A stretch of DNA of 6,883 nt from contig CAYGWP010000310.1 of assembly GCA_964353455.1 (NCBI GenBank), positions 1 through 6,883 of the forward strand. Reading direction: 5' to 3'. The notes beneath the pieces are model-generated. The model had not been told where the DNA came from and ran no database searches. It saw only the letters and a list, made by a program, of their open reading frames with translations. The stretch's first letter is position 1. Each line of letters opens with the position of its first letter. Position numbers and translations under genes: made by a program. Shown in pieces: positions 1-5,294 of this stretch. This stretch comes from CAYGWP01 sp964353455. GTDB lineage: Bacteria > Planctomycetota > Phycisphaerae > FEN-1346.

Positions 1-472
1 TGGCGATGACGAAGAATGGGGCCGGCAGCGGGTACGTCTTCTGGCCCACGGTTACCTGCCGCTCCTGCATTGCCTCAAGGAGGGCCGACTGGGTTTTGGG
101 GGGCGCGCGGTTGATCTCGTCCGCCAGGATGATCTGTGCGAAGAGCGGCCCGCGGACGAAGCGAAATTCGCGCCGGCCCTCGGGCGTCTGGTCCACGAGG
201 TCCGTGCCGGTAATGTCGGAGGGCATCAGGTCCGGCGTAAACTGGATGCGGCGGAACGAGAGGTCCATCGCCCCGGCGAGGCTGCGGACCATCATGGTCT
301 TCGCCAGGCCCGGCACGCCCACAAGGAGGCAGTGTCCGCGGACGAAGACGGTGGCCAGCATCTGGTCAATCACCTCTCGCTGGCCTACAATCAGACGGCC
401 GACCTCGCCGACGAGGCGGTCGCGGAGGCGCTTGAATTCTTCAAGGCGTTCGTCGAAACTCAATTCGGGCAT
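1..472 (-). CDS. MoxR-family AAA+ ATPase, N-terminal half (runs off left edge)
   Basis: This is the first 157 codons of a MoxR-type AAA+ ATPase, a chaperone-like ATPase that usually works with von Willebrand factor A and DUF58 partner proteins in the cytoplasm. The reading frame shows Walker A GVPGLAKT at residues 52-59, Walker B IILADE at 114-119, and the family hallmark NRAPPKTQSALLEAMQERQV (121-140), followed by VTVGQKTYPLPAPFFVIA-type sequence. MoxR proteins are usually about 320-340 residues, so roughly half is missing beyond position 1, including the sensor 2 and lid region. The ATG at 472 is preceded by TGAGG at suitable spacing, and an in-frame stop lies further upstream. A GTG four codons upstream is the only other candidate start. 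The gene is divergent from the toroid/DUF4159 gene, a pairing known from planctomycete MoxR clusters. The family call is firm; the specific substrate is unknown. Confidence 0.93.
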   Translation of the reverse strand, partial: MPELSFDERLEEFKRLRDRLVGEVGRLIVGQREVIDQMLATVFVRGHCLLVGVPGLAKTMMVRSLAGAMDLSFRRIQFTPDLMPSDITGTDLVDQTPEGRREFRFVRGPLFAQIILADEINRAPPKTQSALLEAMQERQVTVGQKTYPLPAPFFVIA

Positions 473-530
473 GCGAGACCTCACGCAAATTGCTGCGCCA
501 CCCAGCGCAGGTTGCCGATAGAATCATCGT

Positions 531-546
531 GGGTTCGCGCGAACCC
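531..546. promoter_or_regulatory. Perfect 16-bp palindrome in divergent spacer (candidate operator or 5'UTR hairpin)
   Basis: GGGTTCGCGCGAACCC is an uninterrupted perfect palindrome in the 89-bp gap between the two divergent genes. It lies 15 bp upstream of the ATG at 562 and just before its GAGGG ribosome binding site. A -10-like TAGAAT at 519-524 would put the transcription start close to the left end of the palindrome, although no convincing -35 is seen at normal spacing. It could be a dimeric repressor site or an RNA hairpin; the sequence alone does not decide. Confidence 0.4.
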
Positions 547-561
547 GCAGCGAGGGCGCTG

Positions 562-2823
562 ATGCATCCTTGTCGTACGCTTTTGTTATCGGCCATTGCG
601 GCGGCCGCAGTTAGCGCATTTCCGGCCCGCATCGGGGCGGAAGAGGCGCCGGCCGGGCCGCAGGTCCGGGCCGCCATCCTGCGGGCCGTCGAGGCCATGC
701 GCCGGGCACAGCGGCCCGACGGCACGTGGCCCGACTACGCCCAGCCGGGGGGCGTGACGGCCCTCGTCACGTACGCCCTCCTCCAGGCGGGCGTCTCGCC
801 CGATGAGAAGGGCGTGGCCGCGGCCCTGGAGCAACTCCGCCGCACGCCCAACCAGAGCACCTACGTCGTGTCCCTGAAGACTCTGGCCTTCGCATCGGCC
901 GATCCGAAGAAGTACGGCCCGGACCTCCAATCAAGCGCCGACTGGCTCGTCCAGATGCAGAGCGCCACGGGGGCGTGGGGCTACGGCAAACCGCCCGCCT
1001 TCGCCGAGGCTTCGGCGGGCAGGCCCGAGGCGGGGGCGAAAGACGCCGACTGGCGCCGGCTGTACGAGCGGCCCGACGCCTCGAACACGCAGTTTGCCAT
1101 CCTCGCCCTCTCGGAGGCCGAACGGGCGGGCGCCAAGACGCCACCGGAGGTCTGGAAAAAGGCCGACCGCCACTTCCGCGCTACCCAACTGCCCGGCGGC
1201 GGATGGGGGTACGTCTATCACGACCCCGACCCGGAGGAGGCCTACGGCAGCATGACGGCCGCCGCCGTGGCCAGCCTCTATCTCTGCGGCGACCGCCTGG
1301 CCAGGCAGGAGGCGGCCGACGCCGTCGCCGACCGCACCGCCGTCATCGAGCAGGGCCTGACCTGGATCGCCAACCGTTACACCCTCAAGGAGAACCCCGG
1401 CCGCGCCCTGGCCTGGTACTACTTCTGGCTCTACTCGCTGGAGCGTGCGGGCGTGACGAGCGGCCGCCGCAACTTCGCAGGCCACGACTGGTTCCGCGAA
1501 GGCACCGCGCTCCTGGTCGGCGGTCAGCGGCCCGACGGCACGTGGACCGACCGCCTGTACCAGGATGCCCTGTGCCTGCTGTTCCTGGCGAAGGGCTACA
1601 AGCCCCTTCTCGTCCAGCGGCTGGAATGGGACGGCCAGTGGCGTCGCGATCCGCGGGACCTCGACCACCTGGTCCGCTACTTGGAGCGGCGGATCGGCGG
1701 CGAGTACGCCGCCTGGCAGACCGTCCGGAGCAACGTGTCGCTTGAGGACCTGATGGCCGCGCCTATCCTTCACGTGTCCGGTCGCGGCCCGCTGCGTATG
1801 CTCGCGGGGGCCGTGCCGCACCTGAAGGAGTACGTGGAGCAGGGCGGCCTCATCCTTTTTGACGCCGAGGGCGGCGATGCGACGTTCATCGAGAGCGCGC
1901 GGCGGACGGTGGCGGAACTCTTTCCGGAATCGAAGTTCGAGCCGCTTGCCGGCGACCATCCGATCGCGCGGGCGGTCCACAAGGTCTCGCCGGCGGGCCT
2001 GGAGGCGGCGAACATCGGCTGCCGCGCGGCAGTCATCCTCGCACCCAAGGGCCTGGCCGAGCAGTGGGCCGCAGGGGACCCCGCGCGGCCGAACGAGGCC
2101 CTCTTTCTCGGCGAGAACCTCGCCGCCTACGCCGCCGGCAGCGACCCTCTGCCCGACCGGCTGGCCACAGCAACTCTTCTTGAGATGCCGCCGCAGTCGC
2201 CCCCGCCGCGCGATGCCTGGCGAATCGGCCAGGTCCAGCATGATGGCGACTGGAACCCGCGGCCGTTCGCCATGCCGCGACTGCTGGCGGACATCGTCCA
2301 GCGGTTCGGCGAGGCCGTCGTCAGCAGGCCCGTTCCGGTGCGCCTCGTGGAGAAGGACCTGGCGGGCTTCGACCTCTTGTACATGACCGGCCACTACACG
2401 TTCCACCTGTCGGACGCCGAGCGTGAGGCCCTGAAGTCGCACCTTGAGCGCGGCGGGTTCCTGTTTGCCGAGGCGTGCTGCGGCCGGGCGGCGTTCGACA
2501 AGGCGCTGAGGGACCTCATGAAGCAGATGTTCCCGGACGCGCCGCTGGCGGAACTGCCGCAGGATCATCCTATCTATAAAAGTAAGATAGGTCTTCAGAT
2601 CACGAGCGTCTCGTACTCGCCCGCCGTGAAGGCCGAGTCGCCGGACCTCGCGCGGCCGGTGCTCCTGGGCGTCTCGCGCGGCGGGCACCTCGTCGTCGTC
2701 TATAGCCCGTACGGCCTGGCCGTCGGCATGGACGGCCTGAAATGCTACGGCGCCCGGACCCTCGCCCCCGACGACGCCCGGCGCATCGCCATCAACATCA
2801 TCCTGTACGGCAGGGCGTTCTGA
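562..2823 (+). CDS. Secreted toroid-repeat (prenyltransferase/squalene-oxidase-like) protein with tandem DUF4159-like domains
   Basis: A 753-residue predicted exported protein. The ATG at 562 is chosen over the one at 490 because it has GAGGG upstream and yields a clean signal peptide (residues 1-26, hydrophobic core LLLSAIAAAAVSAF, likely cleavage after IGA). Residues about 30-345 carry alpha/alpha-toroid repeats of the prenyltransferase/squalene oxidase type: QRPDGTW at 50-56, GAWGYG near 137-142, GGGWGY at 212-217 and QRPDGTW again at 322-328. No DxDD terpene cyclase motif is seen, so enzymatic cyclisation is unlikely. Residues about 354-540 look like a degenerate DUF4159 module, and about 557-753 a fuller one (HDGDW near 560-564, YMTGH 607-611, GGFLFAEACCG from 631, DHPI at 668). 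DUF4159 resembles glutamine-amidotransferase-like folds, but its function is unknown. Family knowledge links such proteins to MoxR clusters, which agrees with the divergent neighbour. A palindromic insertion adds about ten residues near 144-153. Confidence 0.9.
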   Translation: MHPCRTLLLSAIAAAAVSAFPARIGAEEAPAGPQVRAAILRAVEAMRRAQRPDGTWPDYAQPGGVTALVTYALLQAGVSPDEKGVAAALEQLRRTPNQSTYVVSLKTLAFASADPKKYGPDLQSSADWLVQMQSATGAWGYGKPPAFAEASAGRPEAGAKDADWRRLYERPDASNTQFAILALSEAERAGAKTPPEVWKKADRHFRATQLPGGGWGYVYHDPDPEEAYGSMTAAAVASLYLCGDRLARQEAADAVADRTAVIEQGLTWIANRYTLKENPGRALAWYYFWLYSLERAGVTSGRRNFAGHDWFREGTALLVGGQRPDGTWTDRLYQDALCLLFLAKGYKPLLVQRLEWDGQWRRDPRDLDHLVRYLERRIGGEYAAWQTVRSNVSLEDLMAAPILHVSGRGPLRMLAGAVPHLKEYVEQGGLILFDAEGGDATFIESARRTVAELFPESKFEPLAGDHPIARAVHKVSPAGLEAANIGCRAAVILAPKGLAEQWAAGDPARPNEALFLGENLAAYAAGSDPLPDRLATATLLEMPPQSPPPRDAWRIGQVQHDGDWNPRPFAMPRLLADIVQRFGEAVVSRPVPVRLVEKDLAGFDLLYMTGHYTFHLSDAEREALKSHLERGGFLFAEACCGRAAFDKALRDLMKQMFPDAPLAELPQDHPIYKSKIGLQITSVSYSPAVKAESPDLARPVLLGVSRGGHLVVVYSPYGLAVGMDGLKCYGARTLAPDDARRIAINIILYGRAF
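709..729 (+). repeat. Exact 21-nt direct repeat, copy 1 (encodes QRPDGTW)
   Basis: These 21 bases are identical to 1525-1545 and encode QRPDGTW in the same frame, using the same codons. They mark the first toroid repeat of the protein. Confidence 0.8.
993..1020. repeat. REP-like imperfect palindrome inside the coding sequence
   Basis: GCCCGCC (993-999) and GGCGGGC (1014-1020) form a perfect 7-bp inverted pair around a 14-nt centre containing GCCGAGGC. In frame it reads about PAFAEASAG, an Ala/Gly/Pro-rich stretch in a linker between toroid repeats. From general experience, Ala-Glu-Ala-Ser-Ala-Gly stretches encoded by this type of palindrome recur in unrelated proteins of several uncultured bacteria. 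Membership in such a dispersed family is inferred and cannot be shown from one copy. Confidence 0.5.
1525..1545 (+). repeat. Exact 21-nt direct repeat, copy 2 (encodes QRPDGTW)
   Basis: Second copy of the 21-base unit at 709-729, located in the last toroid repeat, 816 bp (an exact multiple of three) downstream of copy 1. Confidence 0.8.
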
Positions 2824-2832
2824 GAATTTCAG

Positions 2833-2860
2833 TTGACACGGTTCTCGGCCGCTGTAGCAT
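2833..2860 (+). promoter_or_regulatory. Sigma70-like promoter (upstream of tandem pair)
   Basis: A consensus -35 TTGACA (2833-2838) is followed after 16 bp by TAGCAT (2855-2860), which matches four of six -10 positions. It begins 10 bp after the stop codon of the toroid/DUF4159 gene and would transcribe the structured RNA region from further upstream. Confidence 0.4.
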
Positions 2861-2892
2861 CAATCGCCGAAGATGAAAATATTCATTGCGAT

Positions 2893-2920
2893 TTGACCGG
2901 TGGCCGATATCGTGTATAAT
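2893..2920 (+). promoter_or_regulatory. Strong sigma70-like promoter driving the structured RNA
   Basis: TTGACC (2893-2898, five of six) and a perfect TATAAT (2915-2920) are separated by 16 bp, in an AT-richer pocket of a GC-rich region. The start site is predicted around 2926-2928, directly before two consecutive hairpins and an intrinsic terminator. Confidence 0.65.
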
Positions 2921-2926
2921 AGTAAT

Positions 2927-3004
2927 GGATTACCACCCCGTCGGCTCATAGAGCAGACGGGTATATGACCTCCCGAGGGTTGCCCCGCAGCCCTCGGTTT
3001 TTTT
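2927..3004 (+). ncRNA. Candidate small structured RNA or attenuating leader, about 78 nt
   Basis: The predicted transcript begins a few bases after a perfect TATAAT box and ends at an intrinsic terminator. Hairpin 1 spans 2937-2961: CCCGTC pairs with GACGGG, then a G/A mismatch, then GCTC pairs with GAGC around an ATA loop. A 2962-2972 linker follows, then hairpin 2 (2973-2997) with seven T. No ribosome binding site precedes the only ATG inside (2965), and that frame would run through the terminator. I do not recognise an Rfam family. It may be an independent small RNA or a transcription-attenuating leader of the downstream permease gene. The permease seems to have its own promoter at 3109-3137, which favours an independent RNA. 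Confidence 0.5.
2973..3004 (+). terminator. Intrinsic terminator
   Basis: CCGAGGG (2973-2979) pairs with CCCTCGG (2991-2997). The stem is extended by a U-G wobble and TGC/GCA around a CCC loop, giving an 11-bp stem, followed immediately by seven T (2998-3004). It ends the candidate small RNA and may also stop readthrough from the toroid/DUF4159 gene, which has no closer terminator. Confidence 0.85.
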
Positions 3005-3058
3005 ATGGAATGAATCATGGACCGGGTAAGCATCTTCCTTGCCCCGCTCTGGATGAAT

Positions 3059-3078
3059 CGATAGCGGCCCTGCTATCG
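3059..3078. other. Perfect 7-bp hairpin in the permease leader region
   Basis: CGATAGC (3059-3065) and GCTATCG (3072-3078) flank a GGCCCT loop. There is no T tract, so it is not a standard terminator. It lies between the small-RNA terminator and the promoter predicted for the permease gene, and could be an operator-like dyad or an RNA stem. Confidence 0.45.
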
Positions 3079-3108
3079 TGTTTCGGCCGTGCGCCCCGCG
3101 CCTTTTCG

Positions 3109-3137
3109 TTGCCCCCGCCCGAAACGGCTGCTATAGT
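3109..3137 (+). promoter_or_regulatory. Sigma70-like promoter for the permease gene
   Basis: TTGCCC (3109-3114, four of six) is followed after 17 bp by TATAGT (3132-3137, five of six). Transcription would start near 3144, about 30 nt before the GTG start at 3174, leaving just enough leader for the GGAGG site at 3164-3168. This also argues against starting translation at the earlier GTG at 3078. Confidence 0.5.
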
Positions 3138-3173
3138 GCGGCGCGCCGCTTGAGCAACTCCGTGGAGGCGAAC

Positions 3174-4133
3174 GTGCCGGACCTCCGCAGCCGAATCACC
3201 GCCAGCCGCGCCATCGTCCTGGCCGTCGCCCTCGTCGCACAGATCATCCTGTGGGCGGTCCTGTCGGCCATCGACTTCCAGACCGGCACGCTGCACTGGC
3301 CGTACTTCCTCACGTGGGACAACGCGGTCGATCTCGGCGGCTCGTGCGCCATCAATCTCATCCTCGGCGTCGGCATGACGCTGGTCATCATCGGCGGCGG
3401 AATCGACCTCTCGGTCGGACGCCTCATCGCACTGACTCACGTCTGCCTGGTCGTTGCCGCAAACGCCACAGGCCGGCTTGAGGCGGGCATTGCCGCGTGC
3501 CTTGCCGCCGGGGCGGCCGCCGGACTGGCCAACGGGGCGCTGGCCGTCCGATTCCGCATCCCTTCGTTCATCGTCACCCTGGGCACAATGATGGTTGCGC
3601 GGGGCCTGGCGATGGTTGCGGCAGGCGGCAAGAGCATCGGTTCCGACTTCCATCCGCCGCTTGAAGTCCAGCGGTTCCTGCCTATCGCCGTCGCGCTCGT
3701 CGTGGCGCTCATCGGGCACGTGCTCCTTACGGGGACGATCTTCGGGCGGCACGTGTTCGCCGTGGGCGGAAGCACGGAGGCGGCGCGACTGTGCGGCATC
3801 CGAGTGGGCCGCGTGCAGGTCCTCACGTTTCTCGCCAGCGGCCTGTGCGCGGGCCTGGCGGGCCTCGTCTATTGGTCCCGAAACGGTCTGGGCGACCCGC
3901 TGGCCGGCGACGGGCTGGAACTCTATGCCATTGCCGCGGTCATCGTCGGCGGGACGAGCCTCTCCGGCGGGCGCGGCAGCGTGGTCGGGACGTTCCTGGG
4001 GGCGCTCATCATGGGCGTCCTCCAGTACGGACTCCACTTTATGCTTGTGCCGACCCACTGGCAGTGGGTAATCATAGGCGGCGTGGTGATTGCGACCGTG
4101 CTGATCGACAGGCTGAAACGCAGCGAGGGTTAG
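3174..4133 (+). CDS. Sugar ABC transporter permease, RbsC/BPD_transp_2 family
   Basis: A 319-residue inner-membrane permease of the ribose/xylose/galactoside class, which forms the transmembrane pore of a sugar importer. The GTG at 3174 is chosen because GGAGG lies 5 nt upstream; the length then fits the family (about 320). Hydrophobic segments run through the protein, starting at residues 14-33. Family hallmarks are GGGIDLSVG (74-82), IPSFIVTLGTMM (129-140), the cytoplasmic coupling-loop region GRHVFAVGGSTEAARLCGI (191-209) and GGTSLSGGRGSVVGT (259-273). The substrate-binding lipoprotein gene follows 113 bp downstream, surely the same transport system. No ATPase gene of the RbsA type occurs in the window, although most such operons have one. 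The sugar cannot be named from the sequence. Confidence 0.93.
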   Translation: MPDLRSRITASRAIVLAVALVAQIILWAVLSAIDFQTGTLHWPYFLTWDNAVDLGGSCAINLILGVGMTLVIIGGGIDLSVGRLIALTHVCLVVAANATGRLEAGIAACLAAGAAAGLANGALAVRFRIPSFIVTLGTMMVARGLAMVAAGGKSIGSDFHPPLEVQRFLPIAVALVVALIGHVLLTGTIFGRHVFAVGGSTEAARLCGIRVGRVQVLTFLASGLCAGLAGLVYWSRNGLGDPLAGDGLELYAIAAVIVGGTSLSGGRGSVVGTFLGALIMGVLQYGLHFMLVPTHWQWVIIGGVVIATVLIDRLKRSEG

Positions 4134-4210
4134 CCGGTCGCCGCGGCGACCGCGGGCGCAAAGGCATCGCCAGCGTTGCCGCCAGCGCCGCGCGAGCGCG
4201 GCGGCTAACC
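4128..4210. other. Strongly structured spacer between permease and binding-protein genes
   Basis: GGTTAGCC (4128-4135), which includes the permease stop codon, and GGCTAACC (4203-4210) form a perfect 8-bp outer stem. Inside are a perfect 16-nt palindrome GGTCGCCGCGGCGACC (4136-4151) abutting the left arm, and a second hairpin GCCGCGCGAGCGCGGC (4187-4202) abutting the right arm. The RNA could fold as a multi-branch junction. In operons with a binding-protein gene, such spacers often protect mRNA or adjust the ratio of permease to binding protein. That role is inferred. There is no T tract. Confidence 0.6.
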
Positions 4211-4246
4211 TTAGGCGCCGCGCACAATTCAAGTAAGGGGCCGCAA

Positions 4247-5203
4247 ATGAAATACGTAACGTTGATGCTACTTGTAGGTATTGCCTGCCTTGCCACCCTA
4301 GCCGGCTGCAAGAGCGACGCCGAGTCGTCCGCCCCGCGCATTGCCCTCATCTACAAGGCCACCACGAACCCGTTCTTCCAGGCGATGGAGACGGGGGCGC
4401 GCGAGAAGGCCAAGGCCCTCGGCGTGGCCCTCGAACCGGCCGGCATCGAGTCCGAGACCGACGTTGACCGCCAGGCCGACCTGGTGCGGAACATGGTCAA
4501 CCGCCGCGTCGGGGCGATCATCATCGCCCCGGCGTCAAGCCGCGGCATCATTACGCCGCTCCTGAGGGCCCAGGCCATCGGCATACCAATTATCAACATA
4601 GATAACCGAATCGACCCGGAAGAGGCCGCCAAGCAGGGCCTCAAGATCGCCACCTTCATCGGCCCCGACAATTTCGAGGGGGCGCGGCTGGTCGGGGCGT
4701 ACGCCTGCGACCTCATCAAGAGGAAACTCGCCCCCGGTAAGACCGGTCGCGTCCTCATTCTCCGCGGCATAGACGGCGTCGAGAACGCCGAGGCACGCCG
4801 GCGCGGTTTCGAGGCGGCCGTCAAGGATGCCGGCTTCGTGATCGTCGGCTCCGAGTCCGCCAACTGGCACACCGAGGAGGCGCAGCAGGCCGCCGCCGCA
4901 ATGCTTGCCGCCAACCCGGAGGTCCACGGCATCCTGTGCGCCAACGACAAGATGGCCCTCGGGGCGATCTCCGCCGCCAAGGCCCGCGGCCGCATCGGCG
5001 AGATCGTCATCGTCGGCTACGACAACATCGACCTCGCGCGCGAGGCCATCAAACGCGGCGAGATGCAGGCCACCGTCGAGCAGAACCCCGCCATGATGGG
5101 CGCCCTCGGCGTCGAGTGCGCCCTTAAGGCCCTCCGCGGCGAAACCCTTCAGGAGGTCACCCCCGTCCCCGTCAAACTCATCACCCCCGAGGAGGTGAAG
5201 TAG
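4247..5203 (+). CDS. Sugar ABC transporter substrate-binding lipoprotein, RbsB/Peripla_BP_4 family
   Basis: A 318-residue periplasmic binding protein that should deliver a sugar to the permease encoded just upstream. The ATG at 4247 has AAGGGG six bases upstream. Residues 1-21 are a lipoprotein signal with lipobox LAGC and acylated Cys21, so the protein is membrane-anchored rather than free. The mature part has the type 1 periplasmic fold. Visible ligand-site regions are NPFF (41-44), NIDNRID (117-123), then IGPDNFEGARLVG, an RGIDGVENAEARRRGF hinge region, SANWHTEEAQQ, ILCANDKMALGA and VGYDNIDLAREAI. Asp119 and Arg121 fall where RbsB-type proteins contact the sugar. The IDNRID form resembles non-ribose members, so ribose should not be assumed. 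The sequence is intact to the stop and ends in the usual VKLITPE-type tail. Confidence 0.93.
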   Translation: MKYVTLMLLVGIACLATLAGCKSDAESSAPRIALIYKATTNPFFQAMETGAREKAKALGVALEPAGIESETDVDRQADLVRNMVNRRVGAIIIAPASSRGIITPLLRAQAIGIPIINIDNRIDPEEAAKQGLKIATFIGPDNFEGARLVGAYACDLIKRKLAPGKTGRVLILRGIDGVENAEARRRGFEAAVKDAGFVIVGSESANWHTEEAQQAAAAMLAANPEVHGILCANDKMALGAISAAKARGRIGEIVIVGYDNIDLAREAIKRGEMQATVEQNPAMMGALGVECALKALRGETLQEVTPVPVKLITPEEVK

Positions 5204-5240
5204 GCCGGGACGGGCAATAAGAAACTATCTCAGAACTGTG

Positions 5241-5262
5241 GCACGCCCGCCCTCGGGCGTGC
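5241..5262. repeat. Perfect 9-bp hairpin, REP-like, between genes
   Basis: GCACGCCCG (5241-5249) and CGGGCGTGC (5254-5262) flank a CCCT loop in the 91-bp gap between the binding-protein and HEAT-repeat genes. The element is GC-rich, compact and lacks a T tract. It looks like a dispersed palindromic repeat unit, but could also act as a weak terminator or an mRNA 3'-end protector for the transport genes. Confidence 0.5.
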
Positions 5263-5294
5263 AAACTGCGCCGGGTCATTAGGGGGATCCGAGA

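Noticed and set aside
6..521. Plus-strand open frame of 171 codons at the left edge
   Set aside because: It is antisense to the moxR-like gene, whose Walker A and B motifs settle the coding strand.
931..2688. Long minus-strand open frame (585 codons) opposite the toroid/DUF4159 gene
   Set aside because: It is a high-GC shadow frame: Arg/Val/Gly-rich with no family motifs, lying wholly opposite a gene with a signal peptide and clear domains.
2927..3004. Guanidine-II (mini-ykkC) riboswitch as identity of the two-hairpin RNA
   Set aside because: That family also has two tandem hairpins, but requires ACGR loops. The loops here are ATA and CCC.
2965..3153. Plus-strand 62-codon frame starting inside the candidate small RNA
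   Set aside because: No ribosome binding site, and it would have to be read through a strong intrinsic terminator and a promoter; no family resemblance.
3015..4232. Minus-strand open frame (405 codons) opposite the permease gene
   Set aside because: Highly charged, Arg/Asp-rich low-complexity translation typical of antisense to a hydrophobic high-GC gene. The plus strand encodes an unmistakable permease.
3791..4246. N-terminal extension of the binding-protein frame into the permease gene
   Set aside because: The ATG at 4247 has a good ribosome binding site and begins a proper lipoprotein signal; the upstream part is an Arg-rich shadow.
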